A stretch of DNA of 6,293 bases from Bacteroidia bacterium (lineage in GTDB: Bacteria; Bacteroidota; Bacteroidia; JABEUT01). The stretch is taken from positions 1 to 6,293 of the forward strand of contig JABEUT010000285.1 in assembly GCA_013044305.1 (NCBI GenBank), written 5' to 3'. Numbering within the stretch: position 1 is the stretch's first letter; each line of letters opens with the position of its first letter. Positions 1 to 6,049 of this stretch are shown piece after piece. A program made the position numbers and the translations under genes. The notes under the pieces were generated by a model that was not told where the DNA came from, made no database searches, and was given only the letters and a program-made list of their open reading frames with translations.

Positions 1-1352
1 CCTTGGTAACCGGTAACCAGAACACCCAGTATGTCCATGTCTCTTTTATAAGCAGGCACGGTTTTTAGGCTGTCCATATTTTTGTATGCCAGACTTTCGC
101 TTGGCTCCAGCTCCACAGGTCTGTTCTTTTTCCAATAGGCGCCGCTCCTTTGCATGGAGTCTTCAAGTATGGTGAAATTATCTCCGGAATAATAAGAATC
201 GGGATATGGATGATTTATTACCGGATTGGTAAAAAACACAGATTTTTCGCCAAAAACGCCGGACTTGGCATCCTTGCCGATTTTAAAATCTGCATAAATA
301 TTGTCGGCAGAAATCATCCATCTATTATCCTTTTCTTTTTCAAATGTCTCGGCAAGACGCAATTTTTTTACCCAGTTTAAATTGATATCCTTGCCAACGG
401 TCATGTCAATTTTTTTCACACCATAGGTACTGTCCAAAGCCACAAGGATATACCCCTGAAAAAGCAGGTCTTTTGAGTTTCTTGGAAAAAATGCAAGCCT
501 CACACATTTTAATCCGTCTTCGATTAATGTATCGGTTATAAAAAATCGATAAAATGAAGGGGAAAGGACAGCTATTGGGCTCATGAACTTATTGGTGAAC
601 AGCGTTATGTTTTCATCGTAAACATCCACATCCTGATACATGTAATTTACAAAATGCATCAACCCAACATCGTCTATGAAATCTGCAAACCTGATCTTTT
701 TATTTGCATAAACAACTTCCTTTTTAGCGTGCGGAGACCTGCGGCTGTACTCTTTTGACAGTAGTTCATTGAGATATAAAGGCAATATATGCTGCCCTAC
801 CATTTTGGCTGTGTCAATATTCTTCAGCATAAAGCTTACCTTTCTTAGCGATTTGCGATGCATCATCTTATCCGGTACGTTGCTTACGCCAAATACTATT
901 TTGGTGTACTTGTCAGATTCAAAATAATCATAGCTCCATGACCTGTTTTCCTGTTTATGCGCTATAACCTTTCGCATGAGTTCCACGGCCGGATTGTCTT
1001 TATTCCGGTAATGAAGTTTCTTGGGCTTGATTACGGTTACCTGCAATTCATTTGCCATTGGCGCCAGCGCCACATTGATGGTTTGTACCTTATCAGGGAG
1101 TACAGTTATTGTTTTGGTGCGGTAGCCAAGGCAGGTTACCATTATCTGTGCAACCGGATTGTTGGTTGCCATGGAGTACCTGCCTGCACTATCAGATATG
1201 CCACCGGTGTTCTGTCCAACAAATATCAGATTGACATAGGGCAGGGGTAAGCGCGTCAGAGAATCTCTGACAATACCCTTAACCCATGTTTTGGTTTGCC
1301 CATATAACACGGATGTTGTTAATAACAGGAGTATTACCCCTGTATTTTTCAT
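1..1352 (-). CDS. Carboxypeptidase regulatory-like domain + DUF5686 protein, N-terminal part (runs off the left edge)
   Basis: Reading the minus strand from the ATG at 1352-1350 gives 450 uninterrupted codons to the window edge, so the C-terminus is missing. Residues 1-18 are a Sec signal peptide (Lys2, hydrophobic run VILLLL, small residues to Tyr17-Gly18, then Gln19). Residues about 23-98 form a carboxypeptidase-D regulatory-like beta-sandwich: it opens with VKGIVRD, continues through LPLPYVNL and the GGISDSAGRYS turn, and ends at VALAP. From about residue 115 (NPAVELMRKVIAHK) the sequence matches the start of DUF5686, a Bacteroidota family of about 800 residues that follows such a domain. 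Export to the periplasm or outer membrane is expected; the biochemical role of the family is unknown to me. The gene is divergent from the sigma factor gene. No strong Shine-Dalgarno is present. The family call is made by recognition, without an alignment. Confidence 0.88.
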   Translation of the reverse strand, partial: MKNTGVILLLLTTSVLYGQTKTWVKGIVRDSLTRLPLPYVNLIFVGQNTGGISDSAGRYSMATNNPVAQIMVTCLGYRTKTITVLPDKVQTINVALAPMANELQVTVIKPKKLHYRNKDNPAVELMRKVIAHKQENRSWSYDYFESDKYTKIVFGVSNVPDKMMHRKSLRKVSFMLKNIDTAKMVGQHILPLYLNELLSKEYSRRSPHAKKEVVYANKKIRFADFIDDVGLMHFVNYMYQDVDVYDENITLFTNKFMSPIAVLSPSFYRFFITDTLIEDGLKCVRLAFFPRNSKDLLFQGYILVALDSTYGVKKIDMTVGKDINLNWVKKLRLAETFEKEKDNRWMISADNIYADFKIGKDAKSGVFGEKSVFFTNPVINHPYPDSYYSGDNFTILEDSMQRSGAYWKKNRPVELEPSESLAYKNMDSLKTVPAYKRDMDILGVLVTGYQ

Positions 1353-1442
1353 TACAGTTCTCAACTATTTAAAGAATTAAGGCGTGGGCTAATTTACCCG
1401 GTGTGCCTTGCGTTCTATATAAGTTGAGTTTACTGAAGGCTG

Positions 1443-1467
1443 GCGCCGCTCAATAGTTCTGCGGTGC
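1443..1467 (+). other. Hairpin, 7-bp stem
   Basis: GCGCCGC (1443-1449) can pair with GCGGTGC (1461-1467) across an 11-nt loop, with one G-U pair when read as plus-strand RNA. On the minus strand the wobble becomes an A-C mismatch, so the plus-strand reading folds better. No T-run follows, so it is not a classic intrinsic terminator. Its function is unknown. Confidence 0.35.
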
Positions 1468-1474
1468 GGAGCCA

Positions 1475-1514
1475 TCATTTCCGCCGAAAAACTTGATTTT
1501 AACGGGCGAAATGA
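1475..1514. other. Hairpin, 10-bp stem with one bulged base
   Basis: TCATTTC plus GCC (1475-1481 and 1483-1485, C1482 bulged) pairs with GGC plus GAAATGA (1505-1507 and 1508-1514), closing a 19-nt AT-rich loop. It folds equally well from either strand. If the DUF5686 gene is transcribed from the box at 1585-1592, this hairpin lies in its 5' untranslated leader. No T-tract follows on either strand, which argues against a terminator. Confidence 0.4.
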
Positions 1515-1584
1515 GAAAGCCTTGGATTGAGTTCTTTTCATGTTAATGGATTTATGAATAAGACGATTCGAATTATAAAAAGTT

Positions 1585-1592
1585 CAAATATA
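1585..1592 (-). promoter_or_regulatory. Candidate Bacteroidota -7 box (TATATTTG) for the DUF5686 gene
   Basis: The minus strand carries TATATTTG, an exact match to the Bacteroidota primary-sigma -7 consensus TAnnTTTG. The nearest upstream TTTG is only 14 bases away, against a usual spacing of about 19-21, so the -33 element is poor. Use of this box would give a leader of roughly 225 nt ahead of the ATG at 1352, including the two hairpins. Confidence 0.35.
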
Positions 1593-1699
1593 AAAATTCA
1601 GGGATACAAAAACACTGATCCATTTGGTTTTAGCCAATGAGTTACCCCGGTTTACCAAATGTCGGTTTATTGCAGAGGAATACATTTAATTTAAGCAGA

Positions 1700-1733
1700 T
1701 TTGTGGAATAATTCGTATCTTTTTTATAATTTG
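1700..1733 (+). promoter_or_regulatory. Candidate Bacteroidota promoter for the sigma factor operon
   Basis: TTTG at 1700-1703 is followed after 21 bases by TATAATTTG (1725-1733), a one-base-longer variant of the -7 consensus TAnnTTTG. Position and spacing fit a vegetative promoter about 90 bases ahead of the ATG at 1827. The match is imperfect, and many ECF genes are autoregulated from promoters with a different consensus that cannot be recognised here. Confidence 0.3.
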
Positions 1734-1826
1734 GCAGGAATATTGCCTTGTCCAAAACGTTTTTTGCTTTTTTTGAAGTAAGATTGAACTAAATGTCAAA
1801 ACCAATCGTCTGACAAGTGTGAGGAT

Positions 1827-2411
1827 ATGAACGAAGAGATTACAGACAGCGAATTGGTAATGGCATGCCTGCAGGGAGATGCAGTTTCCGAACGGCTGTT
1901 ATACAGCAGGTTTGCTGCAAAAATGCTTGGCGTTTGCCGCCGGTACGCCAAGAGTATAGAGGAGGCAGAAGATATATTGCAGGAGGGATTTGTAACTGTG
2001 TTCACCAAATTATCCCAGTTCAGGATGGAAGGTTCCCTGGAAGGGTGGATAAGAAGAATAATGGTTAGCAGGGCAATTGAAAGCTACAGGAAGCAGTCGC
2101 GCATTTTCCCAATGACGGACATGGAAGGGCTCGAAGAAAGGATACCGGGATCTGATGATGTTTTAAACACCCTTTCGGCAAAAGACTTGCTTGCCATGAT
2201 AGATCAGCTTCCTGCCATGCAAAAGATAGTATTCAATCTTTACATTTTTGAAGATATGGGTCATGATGAAATTGCGGCAAAACTGAAGATACCTGCCGGC
2301 ACCTCAAAATCAACTCTCTATTACGCCCGGCTAAGCTTGAGAAAAAAGATAAATCAAAGTATGCTTGCCATACAAAATTACGAACCAAATGAAAGAGCAC
2401 TTGCAAAATAG
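1827..2411 (+). CDS. ECF-subfamily RNA polymerase sigma-70 factor
   Basis: This 194-residue protein has the two-domain plan of ECF sigma factors, close to the usual length. Region 2 spans about residues 22-90: RFAAKMLGVCRRYA, the core-RNA-polymerase-binding AEDILQEGFVTVF (45-59), then GSLEGWIRRIMVSRAIESYRK (69-89), which should recognise the -10 element. A short acidic linker (98-115) leads to region 4 (about 118-175), with LPAMQKIVFNLYIFEDMGHDEIA and the recognition helix GTSKSTLYYARLSLRKKI for the -35 element. There is no extra C-terminal domain. The ATG at 1827 follows GTGAGGAT, whose GAGG lies only 2 nt upstream, which is a weak ribosome site. The 3' end overlaps the next gene by 23 bases, so the two are almost certainly co-transcribed and translationally linked. 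The downstream product is the probable anti-sigma factor. Target promoters are unknown. Confidence 0.95.
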   Translation: MNEEITDSELVMACLQGDAVSERLLYSRFAAKMLGVCRRYAKSIEEAEDILQEGFVTVFTKLSQFRMEGSLEGWIRRIMVSRAIESYRKQSRIFPMTDMEGLEERIPGSDDVLNTLSAKDLLAMIDQLPAMQKIVFNLYIFEDMGHDEIAAKLKIPAGTSKSTLYYARLSLRKKINQSMLAIQNYEPNERALAK

Positions 2412-3918
2412 TGATCCGGAAAAGGAAATTTTCCGCAAAGCGCTCGGTTCACTCGAAATAGAGCCTTCGGAGAAGTTTTGGTATTCTGCACTTAATGGCA
2501 TTATAGATAGGGAAAAGAGCCGCGCCGGACGCAGGATTCGTGTTTGGAAAACCGTTGCTATGACTCTTGGTGCATTGATTATGATAATTCTTTTGCACGA
2601 TTATTTTACCAATTCAAGATTTAATAGAATTGAAACAGAATTATCCGAAATGAGGGCGTCCCAAACAAAATTACTGCATGATTACAGCAGCCGTGCCGGC
2701 CCTTCGGATGAAGTAATTGCATTAAACCAAAAGGCCATGGCCCGGGCGAATACATCAAACGCACAATTATCCACCGCCTCTGGGAAAAGTGATTTAGTTA
2801 CTGCGGGCCCCGCTCCATTGATTGTAAAAGCCGTAAAAGCCTTTGCATTGTCCGGAAGCAAGCCTGTTGCCAAAGCTAATATTCATGCTGCAAACAAAGA
2901 AACAGTTGGAGAAATGTCCTCAACGATGAATGAAAATATAACAGCCAACCGTGACGCAAGTTCCGATATTCCGAACCGGCCGGCATCTCAATATTCGGAT
3001 AATACATTGGTGAAGAACCAGGATGTCAAATCTGCGTCGAGTTACTCAACGGCATCCGTGGATAATGCTAATAATATTGAACATCCCGATAAGGTTGCAA
3101 CAAATGTGCAGGGTGTTAAACCTGCTATTGCAGACTCGGCTCCCTTTACGGCTACTGCGGCGCTTCCAAAACCCGGCACAAGCTTCCTTCACAGGTTTAG
3201 CCTGGGGGCGTTCTTTGCCCCGGCTTCGGCAAATAATTTTTTGAAAAGCGAGGAAAACGAATCAACAATGGATGAAAGCTCCAGTCCGGCTGCCATTAAG
3301 GCAAGAGAAAATTATGAGTTTGCTTGTAACGCAGGTATCCGGGCAGGATTCGACATTTCGAAAAGATGGCTGTTACGTACAGGCTTATATTACAATTCCT
3401 ATACATTTGATATCCGGCAGACAGTGCTGACCGCAAAACAGCAGGATAATGGCACAACCGGTTATTCAATCCTGACTAGTTCGGGTATCGTGCATATTCC
3501 ATATTCGGGAGGAAACCCGAACCTCGGCGACAGTATAAAGGTTAAAGGGTCATCCAACCGGAGTTATTTATGCATTCCTTTACAGTTAGGATATTACGTT
3601 TACTCGGGCGTTAAATTCAGGCTAAGCATTATAGGCGGTATTGTATTATCAATGTCGGTGAATGACGGAAGTGTAATATCATGGCAAAATACCGGATTGC
3701 AAGATGGAACAGTAGCAATTCAAAATACCGAAGGCATAAATACCTTTGTTTATGGTTCCACTTTTGGAGTTTCGGCTTCATACCTCCTCGGGAAAGGAGT
3801 ATCGCTTTTTGCCGAGCCGGAAATACAGGCTGAATTCTCATCTGCCAACAACAGCTTACCTATCCGTACTTACCCCTATTTTCTGTCACTGGGCACGGGA
3901 ATTTGCTATCATTTTTAG
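2389..3918 (+). CDS. Probable dual membrane-spanning anti-sigma factor (Dma-like): cytoplasmic N-terminus, TM helix, linker, outer-membrane beta-barrel
   Basis: The product is 509 residues from the ATG at 2389; an in-frame TTG at 2365 is less likely. Residues 1-51 are soluble and charged, with the PSEKFWYSALNGI motif (26-38) resembling the P..W..I segment I recall in Bacteroidota anti-sigma-like N-termini. There is no Cys, so it is not a zinc-binding anti-sigma domain. Residues about 52-70 form one transmembrane helix preceded by basic RAGRRIR, predicting the N-terminus inside. Residues 78-100 show coiled-coil spacing (I81, L85, M88, Q92, L95, Y99). Residues about 100-262 are a low-complexity Ala/Ser/Asn linker. 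Residues about 268-509 are a PorT/OmpA-like barrel of alternating strands (FSLGAFFAP, NAGIRAGFDI, YLCIPLQLGYYVY, FLSLGTGICYHF) ending in Phe, the outer-membrane assembly signal. There is no cleavable signal peptide. Overlap with the sigma gene supports an anti-sigma role. The alternative is an inner-membrane-tethered barrel protein of other function. Confidence 0.82.
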   Translation: MKEHLQNSDPEKEIFRKALGSLEIEPSEKFWYSALNGIIDREKSRAGRRIRVWKTVAMTLGALIMIILLHDYFTNSRFNRIETELSEMRASQTKLLHDYSSRAGPSDEVIALNQKAMARANTSNAQLSTASGKSDLVTAGPAPLIVKAVKAFALSGSKPVAKANIHAANKETVGEMSSTMNENITANRDASSDIPNRPASQYSDNTLVKNQDVKSASSYSTASVDNANNIEHPDKVATNVQGVKPAIADSAPFTATAALPKPGTSFLHRFSLGAFFAPASANNFLKSEENESTMDESSSPAAIKARENYEFACNAGIRAGFDISKRWLLRTGLYYNSYTFDIRQTVLTAKQQDNGTTGYSILTSSGIVHIPYSGGNPNLGDSIKVKGSSNRSYLCIPLQLGYYVYSGVKFRLSIIGGIVLSMSVNDGSVISWQNTGLQDGTVAIQNTEGINTFVYGSTFGVSASYLLGKGVSLFAEPEIQAEFSSANNSLPIRTYPYFLSLGTGICYHF

Positions 3919-4045
3919 TAACAAAAAAGGCAAGAATATATTCACGGACTATTCCAGGATAAAGCCCAAATCATTTTAGTTAAGGAAATATAAAAAGCTG
4001 ACAAAAGTCATGAAAACAGCAATGTTAACCCTATTAAATTTTTGT

Positions 4046-4055
4046 GTTATATAAC
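4046..4055. repeat. 10-bp perfect palindrome GTTATATAAC, possible operator
   Basis: GTTATATAAC is self-complementary over all ten bases. Its centre is about 41 bases upstream of the centre of the TATCTTTG box, where an activator or repressor of the glycosyltransferase promoter could bind. A second pair, TTAACC (4025-4030) and GGTTAA (4056-4061), brackets it. In AT-rich DNA such a palindrome can occur by chance. Confidence 0.25.
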
Positions 4056-4087
4056 GGTTAATAGCAAATTCATACCGAACCATTTAC

Positions 4088-4095
4088 TATCTTTG
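4088..4095 (+). promoter_or_regulatory. Candidate Bacteroidota -7 box (TATCTTTG) for the glycosyltransferase-DedA pair
   Basis: TATCTTTG matches TAnnTTTG exactly and lies 54 bases before the ATG at 4150, giving a leader of a conventional length. No TTTG is found at the expected -33 spacing; the nearest, at 4041-4044, is 43 bases away. The -33 element is often poorly conserved in this phylum. Confidence 0.45.
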
Positions 4096-4149
4096 TTCGT
4101 CTTTTTTACGAAGGCATCAAATGAAATCTATCTATAGAGCTTAATACAA

Positions 4150-5325
4150 ATGAATCTGGAAAATAAGAAATGTCTGTTTCTCGTTCAGGGAGAAGGTCGC
4201 GGGCACATGACGCAATCAATCTCCATGAAGCAGGTTTTGGAAAGCGTTGGAATGGAGGTTTGCGAGGTTATAATAGGCAAGAGCGACCACAGGGAAATCC
4301 CATCGTTTTATGCCGAAAAAATGAAGGTAAGGATAAGCACTGTTCACAGCCCCAATATGGCTTTGGATAAAAAGAATAAGAAAGTCAAGCCTTTCGCCAC
4401 ATCATTGAAAAGCGCCATTTGGCTGCCCCAATACTTCAAAAGCCTAAGGGTAATTCATCAAAAAGTAAAAGAACACAAACCGGATATCATTGTGAATTTT
4501 TTTGAGCCCCTGTGCGGCTTTTATTCAATGTTTTACAAATCGTCTGTACCGATTGTTTCGGTTGCCCACCACTATATGTTTCTTCATTCAGATTATAAAA
4601 TGCCCAAGGGATACGCGGTTTCCAGCGCAAGCCTGAAATTTTATACCTGGCTTACCTCATTCGGTTCAAAAAAAAGACTGGCATTGTCATTCTATCCTTT
4701 TGAAGACGATTTGAGGAGATCAATATATATTGTGCCGCCGCTGTTGCGCAAAGAAGTGCTGAACTATCCTACAAGTAACGATAATTATTTGTTGGTCTAT
4801 CTTCTCAACAGTGGTTACTGTGAAGAAATAATAGCATGGCACCGGAAGAACCCTGATACCGAAATTCATTGCTTTACTGATAAGAAGGATATGCCGGAAT
4901 CTGAACAGTTCGATGCCAACCTGACCTTTCACCGGTTAAATGATCAAAAATTCTTATCCTTAATGGCAAACTCGAAAGGAGTGGTGACCACCTCTGGCTT
5001 TGAAACAGTTAACGAAGCTATGTTCATGGGCAAGCCTGTGTTTCTGATTCCTGTAGAAGGGCATTACGAACAGTTCTGTAACTCACAGGACGCCTTGAGG
5101 ACAAACCTATGTATGTTTGGAAAAAAATTCGAGATAAGTAAATTTTTGGATTATATTGACAATTTTAATTCCGACAACACAAGCTACTCTGACTGGGTGA
5201 AAAAATCGGGTGAATATATTGTAAGGAATATATACGGATTAATCAACAAAGGCGGCAATGTTAAACAGCTGTACCCGGAGTCTTCTGCAAAACAGGCATC
5301 GCGTTTGAAGGTAAAGAGCATTTAA
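4150..5325 (+). CDS. GT-B-fold glycosyltransferase (MJ1255/Glyco_trans_1_3-like, MurG-related fold)
   Basis: The 391-residue protein has the two Rossmann-like halves of a GT-B glycosyltransferase. The N-terminal half opens with a short beta-strand (KKCLFLVQ) and the glycine-rich loop GEGRGHMTQS (14-23), equivalent to the GxGGH acceptor-side loop of MurG-like enzymes. The C-terminal half carries the donor-nucleotide signature: VVTTSGFETVNEAMFMGKP (278-296), then VFLIPVEGHYEQFCNSQDA (297-315), with E285, E289, E307, Q308 and N311 at positions usually contacting the sugar nucleotide. There is no signal peptide or clear transmembrane helix; several basic, hydrophobic stretches (around 82-100 and 162-185) suggest peripheral membrane contact. 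It probably transfers a sugar from a nucleotide donor to a lipid or envelope acceptor, but neither substrate can be named. It is followed 49 bp later by a DedA gene, so an operon is likely. The start is the first ATG; no Shine-Dalgarno is evident. Confidence 0.85.
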   Translation: MNLENKKCLFLVQGEGRGHMTQSISMKQVLESVGMEVCEVIIGKSDHREIPSFYAEKMKVRISTVHSPNMALDKKNKKVKPFATSLKSAIWLPQYFKSLRVIHQKVKEHKPDIIVNFFEPLCGFYSMFYKSSVPIVSVAHHYMFLHSDYKMPKGYAVSSASLKFYTWLTSFGSKKRLALSFYPFEDDLRRSIYIVPPLLRKEVLNYPTSNDNYLLVYLLNSGYCEEIIAWHRKNPDTEIHCFTDKKDMPESEQFDANLTFHRLNDQKFLSLMANSKGVVTTSGFETVNEAMFMGKPVFLIPVEGHYEQFCNSQDALRTNLCMFGKKFEISKFLDYIDNFNSDNTSYSDWVKKSGEYIVRNIYGLINKGGNVKQLYPESSAKQASRLKVKSI

Positions 5326-5374
5326 TTATGAACATGGACGATACTGCGGTATATATTCAATAAATAAAACCTGA

Positions 5375-6037
5375 ATGGACAAATTGAACGATGTCGCCAT
5401 ATTCGTTTCGCACTACGGCTATCTTGCCATTTTTTTACTCGTTTTTTTGCAGGAAATAGGCATTCCGAATCCCGTTACCAATGAACTTGTACTGATGTTC
5501 GGCGGATATCTGTCTTATTTCGGTTCCCTGTCGCTCGTAAAAGTTATTGTTACCGTAATTCTTGCAGATGTAAGCGGCACATGCCTGCTGTTTTTCTCCT
5601 TTTACTTTTTTGGAAACTGGCTTTTCAGCCATAAGCCGAAATGGTTTCCGGTAAAAGCCGGTACAATAGACAGGTTGAAACGCTATGTGCATCGCCGTGG
5701 AACCTTTGGAATCTTTATAGGAAGACTAACCCCATTCTTGCGCGGATATGTATCGGTGGCGGCGGGCATCCTCCGTATACGGCCTAAAAAATTTGTCACC
5801 ATAGTCACTTTTTCGGCGCTCACCTGGAGCGGAGGCCTCGTTGCCATCGGCTGGATGGTGGCACCCTACTGGAATATTGCAATAGACAACCTGGGTATTA
5901 TTCAGAATATTTTGCTTCTGGCGCTCATTGTTGCAGCAATTACCATTACGGGCTGGTACGTTTTAAGAAGCAAGCCATTCTCAAAATCCGGCGGGCTGGA
6001 CAACGCAAAGCCTTCACCAAGCCTTAAATTGGAGTAG
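5375..6037 (+). CDS. DedA-family (VTT/SNARE-associated domain) integral membrane protein
   Basis: The 220-residue length is normal for DedA proteins. Hydrophobic segments lie at about 15-50, 53-85, 140-165 and 172-197, with re-entrant character near 27-45, and the C-terminus (198-220) is polar. The family signature is clear: FIGRLTPFLRGYVSVAAGILRIRPKKF (114-140, in two blocks) matches the F.GR..P..R....AG pattern, with R117 and R123 at the six-residue spacing of the essential arginines of E. coli YqjA. E27 and E37 (QEIGIPNP then TNEL) occupy the place of the two essential acidic residues. The usual PGE/PGD turn is TNE here. DedA proteins act in the inner membrane; some members flip undecaprenyl phosphate or other phospholipids, and others support proton-dependent membrane homeostasis. 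Following a glycosyltransferase, a lipid-carrier or lipid-transport role is plausible but inferred. It converges on the methyltransferase gene, with only 12 bases between stops. Confidence 0.92.
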   Translation: MDKLNDVAIFVSHYGYLAIFLLVFLQEIGIPNPVTNELVLMFGGYLSYFGSLSLVKVIVTVILADVSGTCLLFFSFYFFGNWLFSHKPKWFPVKAGTIDRLKRYVHRRGTFGIFIGRLTPFLRGYVSVAAGILRIRPKKFVTIVTFSALTWSGGLVAIGWMVAPYWNIAIDNLGIIQNILLLALIVAAITITGWYVLRSKPFSKSGGLDNAKPSPSLKLE

Positions 6038-6049
6038 GGTAGGCAATGA

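Larger units (their letters stand above)
1353..1826. other. 474-bp divergent intergenic region
   Basis: No convincing gene lies here. The region separates the divergent DUF5686 and sigma factor genes, so it must carry promoters for both. It contains a TATATTTG box facing the DUF5686 gene (1585-1592), a weaker candidate facing the sigma gene (1700-1733), two neighbouring hairpins (1443-1467 and 1475-1514) and an 8-bp inverted repeat CATTTGGT/ACCAAATG (1621-1628 and 1654-1661, 25-bp spacer). The repeat could be chance. The part from about 1380 to 1515 is visibly richer in G+C than the AT-rich remainder. Confidence 0.6.
3919..4149. other. Intergenic region between the sigma operon and the glycosyltransferase gene
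   Basis: These 231 AT-rich bases contain no convincing gene and no strong intrinsic terminator. The only small hairpin after the barrel gene is TGAC-AAAA-GTCA near 4000-4012, too short to count. The region carries a 10-bp palindrome (4046-4055) and an exact -7 box (4088-4095) that probably drives the next gene. Confidence 0.55.

Noticed and set aside
957..1250. Plus-strand open frame of 97 codons (and a smaller one at 150-380)
   Set aside because: Both lie antisense inside the DUF5686 gene, whose minus-strand frame is open for 450 codons with a recognisable signal peptide and domain; the plus-strand products resemble nothing.
1621..1661. Inverted repeat CATTTGGT/ACCAAATG with 25-bp spacer as an operator or stem
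   Set aside because: Eight base pairs with a long loop is within chance expectation for a spacer of this size, and it overlaps no promoter box; noted only as part of the intergenic description.
1793..1813. Possible earlier start or leader peptide (ATG at 1793) ahead of the sigma factor
   Set aside because: It reads six codons to a TGA and is out of frame with the sigma gene; too short to support as a leader peptide.
5328..5363. Tiny 11-residue open frame between the glycosyltransferase and DedA genes
   Set aside because: No ribosome site and no recognisable features; an open frame this short in a 49-bp spacer is expected by chance.
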